The notes: generated by a model not told the origin, from the sequence alone. 64,000 nt of DNA from Sideroxyarcus emersonii (GCF_021654335.1 NZ_AP023423.1:590001-654000), one strand, 5' to 3'; counted from the stretch's first letter, positions 7,995 through 17,329 are shown. Translations and numbers: made by a program.

Positions 7995-8591
7995 ATGTTC
8001 AGCGGGATCGTGGCCGATGTCGGCCTAATCAAATCGGCACAGGACAGGGAGGGGGGCTTGCGCCTGACCGTTGCGACCGAGATGCTCGGCATGGACGATG
8101 TGCAGTTGGGCGACAGTATCGCGGTGAACGGCGTATGCCTGACCGTGGTACAGCGAGCGGGTAATGATTTCACGGTCGACGTGTCGCGCGAAACCCTGAA
8201 TTGCACCACCGGGCTTGAGGCTCAGGGCGGCCATGTCAATCTGGAAAAGGCGCTGCGCCTGTCGGATCGTCTGGGCGGACATCTGGTCAGCGGGCATGTC
8301 GATGGCGTAGGCGACGTGGTCGCCTTCAACGATATCGGCGAAAGCTGGCGCCTGGTGGTGCGAGCCCCCAGGCAACTGGCGAAGTATATTGCGGTGAAAG
8401 GCTCCATCACCATCAATGGCGTGAGCCTCACGGTGAATCGGGTATCGGGTGCCGAGTTCGAGGTGAACCTCATCCCGCATACGCTGGAAGTGACGACGCT
8501 CAATGAACTGAAGATCGGGGCGAAGGTGAATCTGGAGATCGACCTGATCGCCCGTTACGTCGAGCGCATGTTGACAGCGGAAACGAAATAA
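7995..8591 (+). CDS. ribE: Riboflavin synthase alpha subunit
   Basis: It dismutates two 6,7-dimethyl-8-ribityllumazine molecules to riboflavin. The 198-residue protein has the typical MFSGIV start and two repeated barrel domains (SIAVNGVCLTV near residue 37 and SITINGVSLTV near residue 135). The ATG at 7995 follows AAGGGGA by 7 bp; an in-frame GTG at 7989 has no proper spacing. The riboflavin block is then interrupted by an inverted RND gene before ribBA and ribH. Confidence 0.95.
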   Translation: MFSGIVADVGLIKSAQDREGGLRLTVATEMLGMDDVQLGDSIAVNGVCLTVVQRAGNDFTVDVSRETLNCTTGLEAQGGHVNLEKALRLSDRLGGHLVSGHVDGVGDVVAFNDIGESWRLVVRAPRQLAKYIAVKGSITINGVSLTVNRVSGAEFEVNLIPHTLEVTTLNELKIGAKVNLEIDLIARYVERMLTAETK

Positions 8592-8594
8592 CCG

Positions 8595-8611
8595 GAAGCC
8601 GGCCCGGCTTC
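8595..8611. terminator. Hairpin between convergent ribE and RND gene
   Basis: GAAGCCG-GCC-CGGCTTC forms a 7-bp perfect stem just after ribE. There is no T-run on either side, so a rho-independent role is uncertain. The remaining ~95 bp up to the RND stop codon holds nothing recognisable. Confidence 0.35.
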
Positions 8612-8706
8612 GGGAGTTGCAATGCAGGCCGCACGTTACCAGTGCCTGCCGCTGGTCAAACGCAAGTTATCCCGCAACCCGGACTGTCGTCGCGCGATCC
8701 GTCCCG

Positions 8707-11700
8707 TCATTCCCGTTTGACGTTGAACCATGCCGCATACAGTGCCGGCAGGAACAGCAGCGTGAGCAGGGTTGCGACGAACAGGCCGCCCATGATGACG
8801 ATGGCCATGGGCCCCCAGAAGACGCTGGTAGTCAGCGGGATCATGGCCAGAATGGCGGCGGCGGCCGTCAGTACGATCGGGCGGGCACGGCGCACCGTCG
8901 AGTCGACGATGGCGGCGTAGCGCGACAGTCCCAGCTTGATGTCCTGTTCGATCTGGTCGACCAGGATCACCGAGTTGCGCATGATCATGCCGGCCAGCGA
9001 GATCATGCCGAGCATGGCCACGAAGCCGAACGGCACGTGGAAGGCGAGCAATGCCGCCGAGACACCGATCAGGCCGAGCGGGGCGGTCAGCAACACCAGC
9101 GCCACCAGCCTGAACTGACGCAATTGCCACATCAGCAAGGTGAGGATGATGAAGCTCATCAAGGGCAGCACGGCGATGATGGACTCGGTGGCCTTGTCGC
9201 TGTCTTCGTCGGCACCGCCGGTCTCGATACGGTAGCCGCTGGGCAGGCTGGCGCGAAGAAGGTCGAGCTTCTGTTCGATGGCGTGGCTGACTTCGGAGGC
9301 CTGGACGTTATCGGTCACGTCGGCGCGGACGGTCACTACCGGCATACGGTTCAGGCGCCAGACGATCCCCTCCTCGGTATGTTCGCTCAGGGTGGCGATG
9401 TCCGAGAGCGGCACGAACTTGCCGTTGGCGGTGGGGATGCGGACATGCTTGAGGAATGTCTCGCTGCGCCGGTCTTCCTCCTCGGCACGCATCACCACTT
9501 CGATACGCTTGTCGCCCTCGCGGTACTGGGTCACGCTGATGCCGGAATGCAGCATCTGCAGGTAGCGCGACAGAGCCTGGGAGGAGATGCCGAGCGCACG
9601 CGCCTTGCCCTGGTCGAGTTCGATGTCGATCGTTTTGATCGGTTCACTGGAGTCCTGGCTGACGTTCTTGGTATCCGGCGATTGCTTGACGGTCTGCAGC
9701 ACCTGATCGGCGATCTCGTGCACCTTGTCCAGCTCCTGCCCGATGATGCGGAACTGCACCGGATAGCCGACCGGCGGCCCGTTTTCCAGGCGCGATACGC
9801 GGATGCCGAGGGCGGCGTATTCGCTATCCAGGATATTGCGCAGTTTTTTCAGTTCGGCTTCGCGGGCCTGCAGGTCGCGCGTGGTGATGACGATCTGCGC
9901 GTAATTCAAGGCCGGCAGCTGCAGGTCGAGCGGCAGGTAGAACCGGGGAGTGCTGCCGCCGATATAGCTGACATAGCTCGACACATTCGGGTCGTCCTTC
10001 AGTTTCTGTTCGATCTCCTGCGTCACGCCTTCGGTCAACGAGAACGCCGTTCCTTCCGGCAGCCACACATCCACCAGCAACTCGGTACGTTCCGACGGCG
10101 GGAAGAATTGCTGCTCGACCTTGGCGAAACCCAGCAATGACAGGACGAATAGCAGCAACGTGGCGGCAATCACCGTTTTGCGGTATTCGATGCAGGTGAC
10201 CAGCAGCTTCCTGAAGCGTGTGTAAAACCAGTTCTGGTAAAGCTTCTCCGTCACATTGGGGTGTTCGGCCATGATCCGGTAACCGATATAGGGGGTGAAC
10301 ACGACTGCGACCAGCCAGGAGACCAGCAGCGAGATGGTGACCACGATGCAGATCGAGATGGTGTATTCGCCGGCCGAGGATTTCGCCAGGCCCACCGGCA
10401 GGAAGGCTGCGGCGGTGATCAAGGTGCCGATGAGCATGGGGAAAGCGGTGCTGGAGTAGGCAAAGATGGCGGCGCTGCTCTTGTTCCAGCCTTGCTCCAG
10501 CTTCACCTTCATCATCTCGACCGCGATCATGGCGTCGTCCACCAGCAGGCCGATGGCGATGATCAGTGCGCCGATGGAGACCCGCTGCAAGTCGATGCCG
10601 AACAGTTTCATCAGCAGGAAGGTACCCGCCATCACCACCGGGATGGAGAGCGCAACCACCATGCCGGCGCGCCAGCCGAGGCTGGCGAAGCTGATGGCGA
10701 GCACGATGAGCAATGCCTCCAGCAGCGACTTCATGAACCGGCTGACGGCCTGCTTGACGACCTTGGGCTGGTCAGAGACCTGGTGTACCTCCACGCCCTT
10801 GGGCTGCAGCTGGGTACGGATGCCGGCCATGGCCTTGTCCAGCGCCTTGCCGAGTTTGATCACGTTGCCGTTCTTGGTCATGGAGATCGCGAGGCCGACT
10901 GCCTCGTTGCCCATGTAGCGCATCTTGAAGTGCGGGGGATCCTCATAGTCGCGATAGACGCGGCTGATGTCCCCCAGGCGGTACACCTTGCCGTGGGCGG
11001 CAGGGATGCCGATGTCCTGGATGCTCCTCACCGAGTGGAAATCGCCGCTGACGCGCAATTTCATGACCTCGGCATGGGAGACGATCTCGCCGGCCGGCTC
11101 CATCGCGTTCTGCGTCTTGAGGATGGTCGCAATCCTGATCGGATCGATGCCGAAGGCGGCGATCTTGTTGCTGTCGAACTCGATATAGATCTTCTCTTCC
11201 TGTTCGCCGATCAGGTCGACCTTGTCGACGTTGGCGATCTTGAGCAATTCCTGGCGGGCGAAGCTGGCTTCGCGTTCGAGTTCCGCCGGACTCATCACAT
11301 CCGAGGTGAAGGCGTAGATGGAGCCATAGGTATCGCCGAATTCGTCGTTGATGATGGGCCTGCCGGCATCGTCGGGCAGCGAGCGGCGCATGTCCCAGAG
11401 TTTCTTGCGTACCGTTGCCCAGGCATTGCGCAGTTCCGAACGCGGCATGCCTTCCTTGAGGGTGACGAAGATGACCGCCTCGTCCGGCTTGGAAATGCTG
11501 GAGACGTTGTCCAGCCATGGCGTTTCCTGCAGCATGCGCTCGATGCGGTCGGTGACCTGCTGTTCCACTTCGCGCGCCGTCGCGCCCGGCCACTGCACCT
11601 TGACCGTCATCACCTTGAAGGTGAAGGCGGGATCCTCGTTTTGCGGCAATTCCAGGTAGGCCGTGGCGCCGGAGATGAGCAAGGCAAGCAACAGGTAGAG

Positions 11701-11751
11701 CACGATGGCCCGGTTGCGGATTGCCCATTTTGAGAGGTTGAGCTGCGGCAT
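8707..11751 (-). CDS. RND efflux transporter permease subunit
   Basis: The 1014-residue protein is an inner-membrane RND pump of the AcrB superfamily, driven by protons and normally working with a periplasmic adaptor and an outer-membrane channel. Visible hallmarks are an N-terminal membrane helix (IVLYLLLALLISGATAYL), the pore-domain PGATAREVEQQV motif and the proton-relay aspartates in IAIGLLVDDAMIAVEMM of transmembrane helix 4. The ATG at 11751 gives the family's N-terminus; the frame continues upstream but overlaps ribBA. No adaptor or channel gene adjoins it, so it must borrow partners encoded elsewhere. It lies antisense between ribE and ribBA. Its substrate cannot be read from the sequence. 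Confidence 0.92.
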   Translation of the reverse strand: MPQLNLSKWAIRNRAIVLYLLLALLISGATAYLELPQNEDPAFTFKVMTVKVQWPGATAREVEQQVTDRIERMLQETPWLDNVSSISKPDEAVIFVTLKEGMPRSELRNAWATVRKKLWDMRRSLPDDAGRPIINDEFGDTYGSIYAFTSDVMSPAELEREASFARQELLKIANVDKVDLIGEQEEKIYIEFDSNKIAAFGIDPIRIATILKTQNAMEPAGEIVSHAEVMKLRVSGDFHSVRSIQDIGIPAAHGKVYRLGDISRVYRDYEDPPHFKMRYMGNEAVGLAISMTKNGNVIKLGKALDKAMAGIRTQLQPKGVEVHQVSDQPKVVKQAVSRFMKSLLEALLIVLAISFASLGWRAGMVVALSIPVVMAGTFLLMKLFGIDLQRVSIGALIIAIGLLVDDAMIAVEMMKVKLEQGWNKSSAAIFAYSSTAFPMLIGTLITAAAFLPVGLAKSSAGEYTISICIVVTISLLVSWLVAVVFTPYIGYRIMAEHPNVTEKLYQNWFYTRFRKLLVTCIEYRKTVIAATLLLFVLSLLGFAKVEQQFFPPSERTELLVDVWLPEGTAFSLTEGVTQEIEQKLKDDPNVSSYVSYIGGSTPRFYLPLDLQLPALNYAQIVITTRDLQAREAELKKLRNILDSEYAALGIRVSRLENGPPVGYPVQFRIIGQELDKVHEIADQVLQTVKQSPDTKNVSQDSSEPIKTIDIELDQGKARALGISSQALSRYLQMLHSGISVTQYREGDKRIEVVMRAEEEDRRSETFLKHVRIPTANGKFVPLSDIATLSEHTEEGIVWRLNRMPVVTVRADVTDNVQASEVSHAIEQKLDLLRASLPSGYRIETGGADEDSDKATESIIAVLPLMSFIILTLLMWQLRQFRLVALVLLTAPLGLIGVSAALLAFHVPFGFVAMLGMISLAGMIMRNSVILVDQIEQDIKLGLSRYAAIVDSTVRRARPIVLTAAAAILAMIPLTTSVFWGPMAIVIMGGLFVATLLTLLFLPALYAAWFNVKRE

Positions 11752-11889
11752 GGAAACGGTCGTTGAGACAGATGGGCGGATTATAGGGGGATCAGGCTGG
11801 CGCGGCACAGCAGGAAAAGCATCCGGCGCCATGGTTGTGGCATCGCCGCCAATGGTTCGGACGTAGGCGGGGAGGATTGCCGCCGATGG

Positions 11890-11898
11890 TGTTAAAAT
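11890..11898 (+). promoter_or_regulatory. Extended -10 promoter of the ribBA-ribH-nusB operon
   Basis: TGTTAAAAT (TGnTAAAAT) lies 44 bp before the ribBA start, in the gap created by the inverted RND gene, so the downstream rib genes have a promoter of their own. I did not find the conserved FMN-riboswitch sequence blocks in this leader. Confidence 0.4.
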
Positions 11899-11941
11899 CG
11901 GCCCCCCGCGATTTCGCGACACAACAGACAGAACCGCACAC

Positions 11942-13042
11942 ATGACAGACATCGCACCGATAACCGAGATCATCGACGAAATACGTGCCGGGCGCATGGT
12001 CGTGCTGGTGGACGAAGAGGATCGCGAGAACGAGGGCGACTTGCTGTTCGCCGCCGAATTCGTCACGCCGGAAGCGATCAACTTCATGATCCGCCACGCG
12101 CGCGGCCTGGTCTGCCTGACGCTGACCGAGGAACGTTGCCGCCAGCTTGGCATTTCGCATATGGCGCGGGACAACAAAAGTCCGCTCGGCACGAATTTCA
12201 CCGTCTCCATCGAGGCCGCGGAAGGGGTGACCACAGGCATCTCGGCTTCCGATCGCGCCACCACCATCCGCGCGGCGGTGAAGAAGAATGCCGGCCCCGC
12301 GGATATCGTCCAGCCCGGCCACATCTTCCCGATCATGGCGCGGCAGGGCGGCGTGCTGGTGCGCGCCGGACATACCGAGGCGGGTTGCGACCTGGCGCAC
12401 ATGGCAGGGCTGATGCCGGCGGCAGTGATCTGCGAGATCATCAAGGAGGACGGCGAGATGGCCCGCCTGCCCGACCTGATCCCGTTTGCCAGGGAGCATG
12501 GCTTGAAGATCGGCACCATCGCCGACCTGATCGAGTATCGCATGCACAATGAGGCATTGGTGGAACGCGTGGCGCGCCGTACGGTACAGACCGCGTATGG
12601 CGAATTCGACCTGGTGACCTACAACGACAAGACCACGCAGCGTACCCACCTGGCGCTGGTGAAGGGCGACATCCAGCCGCAGAACGAGACGCTGGTGCGC
12701 GTGCACGAGCCGCTGTCGGTGATGGACTTCCTGGAGCAGGTCAGCCTGCCCAATACCACCAGCGTGCATGACGTGCTGAAGAAGATCAGCCAGTCCGCAG
12801 CCGGCGTGCTGGTGATGATGCACCACACCGAGACTTCGGCCAGCCTGCTGGCGCGTGCGGCGGCCAAACCCGAATCCGGCCATGCGCAGTGGGATCCGCG
12901 CAGCTACGGCATCGGCGCGCAGATCCTACGCGACCTGAATGTGGGCAAGATGTGCCTTATCGCCACCCCGCGCAAGCTGCCCAGCATGGCGGGCTTCGGC
13001 CTGGAAGTTGTGCGTTACTGTCAAAGCAAGGACAACAAATGA
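11942..13042 (+). CDS. ribB: DHBP synthase with degenerate GTP cyclohydrolase II-like domain (RibBX type)
   Basis: The N-terminal ~200 residues are a complete 3,4-dihydroxy-2-butanone 4-phosphate synthase: [11 protein letters not shown] acid loop near residue 24 and [12 protein letters not shown] near residue 141. The C-terminal ~160 residues align with GTP cyclohydrolase II (start [18 protein letters not shown], and the end [12 protein letters not shown]). They lack the zinc-binding cysteines expected in the SECLTGD and RCDCG motifs. It therefore should make the four-carbon riboflavin precursor but not open GTP. Such hybrid RibBX proteins are known; a separate RibA is expected elsewhere. ribH follows with a 4-bp overlap. 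Confidence 0.9.
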   Translation: MTDIAPITEIIDEIRAGRMVVLVDEEDRENEGDLLFAAEFVTPEAINFMIRHARGLVCLTLTEERCRQLGISHMARDNKSPLGTNFTVSIEAAEGVTTGISASDRATTIRAAVKKNAGPADIVQPGHIFPIMARQGGVLVRAGHTEAGCDLAHMAGLMPAAVICEIIKEDGEMARLPDLIPFAREHGLKIGTIADLIEYRMHNEALVERVARRTVQTAYGEFDLVTYNDKTTQRTHLALVKGDIQPQNETLVRVHEPLSVMDFLEQVSLPNTTSVHDVLKKISQSAAGVLVMMHHTETSASLLARAAAKPESGHAQWDPRSYGIGAQILRDLNVGKMCLIATPRKLPSMAGFGLEVVRYCQSKDNK

Positions 13043-13491
13043 GAGAGATCGAACAGAACCTGAACGGCAAGGGCCTGCGTATCGGCATCGTGCAGAGCCG
13101 TTTCAACGAAGTGGTGTGCGAAGGTTTGCTGGCCGCCTGCCGTGCGCAACTGGTGCAGAGCGGGGTCGGCGAGAGCGACATCACCCTGGCCACCGTACCC
13201 GGAGCCCTGGAGATACCGCTGGTGCTGCAAGCCATGGCGCAGAGCGGTAAGTTCGATGCACTCATCGCGCTGGGCGCGGTGATCCGCGGCGATACCTATC
13301 ATTTCGAGGTCGTGTCCAATGAGTCCGCGCGCGGCGTCGGCGAGGTGCAGCTGCATTGCGGGGTGCCCGTCGCCAATGCCATCCTCACCACCGATACCGA
13401 CGAGCAGGCGGAGGTGCGCATGAACGTCAAGGGCGCTGAAGCGGCGCTGGTCGCCATCGAGATGGTGCACCTGCTGAAAGCGCTGGCATGA
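13039..13491 (+). CDS. ribH: 6,7-dimethyl-8-ribityllumazine synthase
   Basis: RibH joins the RibB product with the pyrimidine from RibD to give lumazine. The 150-residue protein shows the family's SRFNE (~residue 20), VPGALEIPL and [14 protein letters not shown] motifs and the normal length. It overlaps ribBA by 4 bp and nusB by 4 bp, making a translationally coupled chain. Confidence 0.97.
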   Translation: MREIEQNLNGKGLRIGIVQSRFNEVVCEGLLAACRAQLVQSGVGESDITLATVPGALEIPLVLQAMAQSGKFDALIALGAVIRGDTYHFEVVSNESARGVGEVQLHCGVPVANAILTTDTDEQAEVRMNVKGAEAALVAIEMVHLLKALA

Positions 13492-13940
13492 GCGACGTCA
13501 AGCAGAACAATCCGGCCAAGAGCCTGCGCCATCGTGCGCGCGAACTGGCCATGCAGGGCGTCTACGAATGGCGTCTTTCCGGCAAGAGCGCAACGCTGAT
13601 CGAACGGGGCACGCGCGACGAAAAGAGCCTGGGGCGGTACGACACGGAGTTCTTCGGACAGCTGCTGAAAGGCGCGATCACCCAGCACGAAGCGTTGTCG
13701 GCCCAGATCGCGCCGCATCTGGACCGCAAACTGGACGAACTGAGCCCGGTCGAATATTCCGTGCTGCTGCTTGGTGCGTACGAACTGGTCCATCATCCCG
13801 AGGTGCCTTATCGCGTGGTCATCAACGAAGCGGTGGAACTGGCCAAGACCTTCGGCGGCAGCGACGGGCACAAGTTCGTCAACGGCGTGCTGGACAAGCT
13901 GGCGGCGCAGGTGCGCGCGACCGAGGTCGCCGCGAAATAA
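13488..13940 (+). CDS. nusB: Transcription antitermination factor NusB
   Basis: NusB binds boxA RNA with S10 and supports rRNA antitermination. The 150-residue all-helical protein starts with the basic [15 protein letters not shown] segment and ends with the conserved [10 protein letters not shown] helix. Linkage of nusB to ribH is widespread in proteobacteria. Confidence 0.96.
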   Translation: MSDVKQNNPAKSLRHRARELAMQGVYEWRLSGKSATLIERGTRDEKSLGRYDTEFFGQLLKGAITQHEALSAQIAPHLDRKLDELSPVEYSVLLLGAYELVHHPEVPYRVVINEAVELAKTFGGSDGHKFVNGVLDKLAAQVRATEVAAK

Positions 13941-13955
13941 TCCATCGGGGCCGCC

Positions 13956-14903
13956 TTGTCGGAATTCGATCTCATCCGCCGTTATTTCACCCGCCCCGCT
14001 TCCGGGGCGGTCCTCGGCGTGGGCGACGATGCGGCCTTGCTGCATGTGGCCGGGGGCATGGAGCTGGCGGTTTCCACCGACATGCTGGTGAGCGGCACGC
14101 ACTTCTTTCCCGATGCCGATCCGTTCCTGTTGGGCCACAAGACGCTGGCGGTGAACCTGTCCGATCTGGCGGCCATGGGGGCGGTTCCCCGCTGGGCTAC
14201 GCTGGCCTTGTCGTTGCCGGATGCGGATGATGGATGGCTGCAGCGTTTCAGCGACGGTTTTTTTGCCCTGGCCGATGAGTACGGCGTAGAACTGGTCGGC
14301 GGCGACACCACGCGCGGCCCGCTCAACCTGAGCGTCACCATCATGGGCGAAGTACCGCAGGGGATGGCATTGCGGCGCAGCGGTGCCAGGGCCGGCGACG
14401 ACGTGTGGGTGTCGGGGGCGCTGGGCCGGGCGGCGCTGGGATTGGCGCACCTGCAAGGCCGCATCGATCTGGCCGGCGATGTCCGTAGCCGCTGCCTTGC
14501 CGCCTTGCATCGGCCGCAGCCGCGGGTCGATCTGGGACTGGCATTGCGCGGCATCGCCAACAGCGCAATCGATATCTCCGACGGGTTGCTTGCCGACCTC
14601 GGGCATATAGCGGAATCTTCGCATGTTGCTGCCGAGGTCGAATATGCGGCCATTCCGGCGGATGCATTGCGCGGTGTCGACGAGTCGCTGCTGCGTCATT
14701 GCGTGCTGTCGGGTGGCGACGATTACGAATTATGTTTCACCGTGCCCGCAGCAAAACGCGGCGAGGTCGAAACGCTTGCGGCGAAGCTGTCGCTGCCGCT
14801 CGCGCGCATCGGAGCTATTGCGGCAGGGCAGGGCTGCACGGTGCGTTCGACGGATGGCAGCGTGATGACCACAAAGGAAGCAGGCTATGACCACTTCGCA
14901 TGA
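13956..14903 (+). CDS. thiL: Thiamine-monophosphate kinase
   Basis: ThiL phosphorylates thiamine monophosphate to the active diphosphate. The 315-residue protein has the AIR-synthase-like fold with GVGDDAALL near residue 22, the VNLSDLAAMGA metal loop, VGGDTTRG near residue 112 and SGGDDYELCF near residue 250. The start is TTG at 13956. It is longer than its neighbours need: its 3' end overlaps pgpA by 17 bp. Confidence 0.96.
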   Translation: MSEFDLIRRYFTRPASGAVLGVGDDAALLHVAGGMELAVSTDMLVSGTHFFPDADPFLLGHKTLAVNLSDLAAMGAVPRWATLALSLPDADDGWLQRFSDGFFALADEYGVELVGGDTTRGPLNLSVTIMGEVPQGMALRRSGARAGDDVWVSGALGRAALGLAHLQGRIDLAGDVRSRCLAALHRPQPRVDLGLALRGIANSAIDISDGLLADLGHIAESSHVAAEVEYAAIPADALRGVDESLLRHCVLSGGDDYELCFTVPAAKRGEVETLAAKLSLPLARIGAIAAGQGCTVRSTDGSVMTTKEAGYDHFA

Positions 14904-15393
14904 CCAACTGAAGTTCCAGCCGAGCTGGCGTTTCCTGTTCAGCCATCCGGCACACTTCCTTTCCTTCGGTTTCGGTGCCGGCCTGTTCCCGCGTTCGCCG
15001 GGGACGGCGGGTACGCTGGTTGCCTTTCCCATGTATTGGTATCTGGCGCCGCGGCTGAACGATGCGATGTTCATCCTGGTGCTGATCTGGGCATTCGCCT
15101 TCGGTGTCTGGGTATGCGACAAGACCGGCAAGGCGCTGGGGGTGGCGGATTATGGCGGCATCGTGTGGGACGAGATTGTCGCTTTCCTGCTGGTGCTGTT
15201 CTTTACGCCGGAAGGACTGATCTGGCAGTTGCTGGCATTCTCGCTGTTTCGTTTCTTCGACATCGTCAAGCCGCAACCCATTCGCCATTTCGACCAGACT
15301 TGGCATGGCGGCCTCGGCGTGATGTTCGACGACATCCTCGCTGCGGGGTATGCGTTGCTGTGCCTGGCGGCGATCAAGAGCGTCCTGGTATGA
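14887..15393 (+). CDS. pgpA: Phosphatidylglycerophosphatase A
   Basis: PgpA dephosphorylates phosphatidylglycerol phosphate at the inner membrane. The 168-residue protein carries the family motif FGAGLFPRSPGTAGTL near residue 28, membrane helices (MFILVLIWAFAFGVWV; IVAFLLVLFFTPEGLIW) and the second motif FFDIVKPQPI. It overlaps thiL by 17 bp and the nuclease gene by 4 bp. Confidence 0.94.
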   Translation: MTTSHDQLKFQPSWRFLFSHPAHFLSFGFGAGLFPRSPGTAGTLVAFPMYWYLAPRLNDAMFILVLIWAFAFGVWVCDKTGKALGVADYGGIVWDEIVAFLLVLFFTPEGLIWQLLAFSLFRFFDIVKPQPIRHFDQTWHGGLGVMFDDILAAGYALLCLAAIKSVLV

Positions 15394-16058
15394 AACGGCT
15401 GGGGGTGTTGTTGTTCTGCCTGGCGCTGAATGCGCAGGCCGAGACCTTCAGCGCCAGGGTGATCGCGGTGATGGACGGCGATACCGTCATGGTGCTGCGG
15501 CAAGGGCAGAAGATAAAGATCCGCCTGGCGAACATCGATGCGCCGGAAAAGGACCAGGCCTTCGGCATGCAATCGCGCGATTCGCTGCTGCAGATGCTGG
15601 GCGGGAAACAGGTACGGATCGACAGCCTCGCTGCAGACCAATACGGACGCACCGTGGCCCTGGTGTCGGTGGACGGCCGCGATGTCAATCAGGAGCAGGT
15701 CCGGCGCGGCATGGCGTGGGAATATTCGCATTACCATGCCGACAATACCTATGTTGCCTTGCAACGGGAGGCGCAGCAGGCACATCGCGGCCTGTGGACA
15801 CAAGCCAGCCCGCAGGCGCCATGGCTGTGGCGCAAACATCATCCGCCCATGCAACCGGCCCCGCAGGCCAGGCAGTACGGTGCCAGTCGCAGTATGCCGA
15901 CGATGTTCTACGACGCGGGTTGCGGCAGGAAGCGCCGCTGTTCGCAGATGGGGTCATGCGACGAGGCGTATTTTTACTTCACTTATTGCGGCGTGGCGAC
16001 GCTGGACGGGAATCACGACGGCAGGCCGTGCGAGGATCTGTGCGGCAGCAACCACTGA
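15390..16058 (+). CDS. Secreted thermonuclease-like protein with Excalibur-like domain
   Basis: The 222-residue protein has a short signal peptide (MKRLGVLLFCLALNAQA). A staphylococcal-nuclease fold follows: DGDTVMV, KIRLANIDAPEKDQ and YGRTVALV contain the catalytic Arg/Glu/Arg pattern. The last ~40 residues hold six cysteines and the calcium-type loop LDGNHDGRPCE, as in Excalibur domains. It probably degrades nucleic acid outside the cytoplasm in a calcium-dependent way. Its ATG overlaps the pgpA stop by 4 bp, so it shares the thiL-pgpA transcript. Confidence 0.85.
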   Translation: MKRLGVLLFCLALNAQAETFSARVIAVMDGDTVMVLRQGQKIKIRLANIDAPEKDQAFGMQSRDSLLQMLGGKQVRIDSLAADQYGRTVALVSVDGRDVNQEQVRRGMAWEYSHYHADNTYVALQREAQQAHRGLWTQASPQAPWLWRKHHPPMQPAPQARQYGASRSMPTMFYDAGCGRKRRCSQMGSCDEAYFYFTYCGVATLDGNHDGRPCEDLCGSNH

Positions 16059-16129
16059 GTCGAGCCGGTCCCGGTTGAGGCAGGTGTCGACTGGGCGGGT
16101 CCGCGGTGCCGTCGGTGCGATCCGCGGCG

Positions 16130-16645
16130 TCACAGGTCCGACAGGTGTTTGTCCGCCAGCTTGTCGTTGCGTATGCGCAGCTGTCCGATGAGTTCAACCA
16201 GCGACTTGTCCAGGCTCAGCAATGCCGATTCGGGCAGGGTCTGCAGCGCTTCCGGCAGGATGCCTTCCGCAGGTCCGGGAGCGGACTCGAGAATGCCTAC
16301 CGCGGTTGCGGTCAGGCGCAAGCCCACCCTGCGCTGGTCTTCCTTGCTGCGCTCCTTGACGATCAGCTTGCGGGCGACGAGTTTTTCGACCAGCTGGCTG
16401 CAGGTGGATTGGTGGATCGACAGGCGCTCGGCCAGTTCGGATACCCCGATGTCCGGGGTTTTCCATATTTCCTGCAGTATCCACAATTGCGAACCGGTGA
16501 CGCCGCAGGTCTGTTCGACCTCGCGGAAATGCTGGCGCACCGAGCCGAAGATGATCCGGAACTTTTTGAGCACCTGAAGCGAAAGCTGGTTCTTGCTGCG
16601 ACGGGCCAATTTATTCCCCTTTGTGCTGATGACTACTGTGTGCAC
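16130..16645 (-). CDS. MarR-family transcriptional regulator
   Basis: The 171-residue protein has the MarR winged helix: ISVSELAERL-like helix (GVSELAERLSIHQSTCSQLV, ~residues 75-94) followed by the wing KERSKEDQRRVGLRLT (the D-x-R motif). Helical arms flank it for dimerisation. It faces a divergent promoter region of ~180 bp that holds a perfect inverted repeat. The divergent neighbour is a small membrane-anchored protein and an OYE-family enzyme, plausible targets, because MarR regulators often control adjacent flavin oxidoreductases; that link is inference. Confidence 0.85.
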   Translation of the reverse strand: MHTVVISTKGNKLARRSKNQLSLQVLKKFRIIFGSVRQHFREVEQTCGVTGSQLWILQEIWKTPDIGVSELAERLSIHQSTCSQLVEKLVARKLIVKERSKEDQRRVGLRLTATAVGILESAPGPAEGILPEALQTLPESALLSLDKSLVELIGQLRIRNDKLADKHLSDL

Positions 16646-16690
16646 GCGATCATTATATGTCTTGCAGGGCGGATTTAGACGATATACATT

Positions 16691-16706
16691 GCCATAAATG
16701 TATGGC
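16691..16706. promoter_or_regulatory. Inverted repeat, candidate MarR operator
   Basis: GCCATAAATGTATGGC has perfect 6-bp arms (GCCATA/TATGGC) around a 4-bp centre, in the region upstream of the MarR gene. TTTATGGC repeats one arm about 10 bp further on. The geometry fits a MarR-type operator for autoregulation. Confidence 0.4.
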
Positions 16707-16829
16707 GCGATGTTTATGGCACAATATCCTTCGTGGCGCTTGCAGCCAGTTAGTTGCTACAACCCGTGATCATGTCTTCCAACCATTGAGTCAGGCCAGT
16801 TCCCTGTGGCTGTTTGATCTTTAACCATT

Positions 16830-17327
16830 ATGATTGAAACCCTTACCCTTATTACCCTGGCTACTCTATTCCTGATCTTTTTCCGTCCCGGCAAGACTCC
16901 GCCGCTGGAAAGCCGACTGACGATCGAGCGGCCCGGACGCTATCAGATCGTTCTGGCGCCGAAACTGAATCTGGCGCAACCGTTCATCGAGGCCATTGCG
17001 CAACGCGTTGGCAATCCCGGAGGGGCGATGCAGAACAGCGAGACACAATGTTTTGCGGTACGCGACAAGCAGGTCAGCGGAAACGACAAGGATGTGTATC
17101 TGCTGGCGATCTCCTGCCGCAACGGCATGCTCCATTTCCATGGGACGCAGGCTGTATCCGACGATCCCGGCAACTACCCGGAGACGATCAGGAAATTTAC
17201 CCATGACGTACTGGCTCCATTGCCTGCCGACGCCGTGCGCAGTCCGGAGATGGACGAACGCATCGTCGATGCCGTCAATAGCGTGGCGCAACGGCAGGGC
17301 ATCGGAATCGATCGTCTGGCAGGATAG
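16830..17327 (+). CDS. Unknown protein with N-terminal membrane anchor
   Basis: The 165-residue protein starts with a hydrophobic segment (LTLITLATLFLIFF), leaving a soluble domain of ~140 residues with a mixed alpha/beta look and two cysteines (QCFAV, ISCRNG). I do not recognise the family. It lies 2 bp before the OYE gene on the same strand, so the two are likely co-transcribed, possibly under the divergent MarR regulator. Confidence 0.6.
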   Translation: MIETLTLITLATLFLIFFRPGKTPPLESRLTIERPGRYQIVLAPKLNLAQPFIEAIAQRVGNPGGAMQNSETQCFAVRDKQVSGNDKDVYLLAISCRNGMLHFHGTQAVSDDPGNYPETIRKFTHDVLAPLPADAVRSPEMDERIVDAVNSVAQRQGIGIDRLAG

Positions 17328-17329
17328 CC

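Noticed and set aside
11752..11941. FMN riboswitch before ribBA
   Set aside because: The conserved FMN-aptamer blocks were not found in this leader; only a promoter-like element is present.
5156..12549. Long antisense or extended frames over glyA, ribD, the RND gene and ribBA
   Set aside because: Each overlaps a gene with clear family motifs; the composition is biased and the extension of the RND frame to 12549 would run through ribBA.
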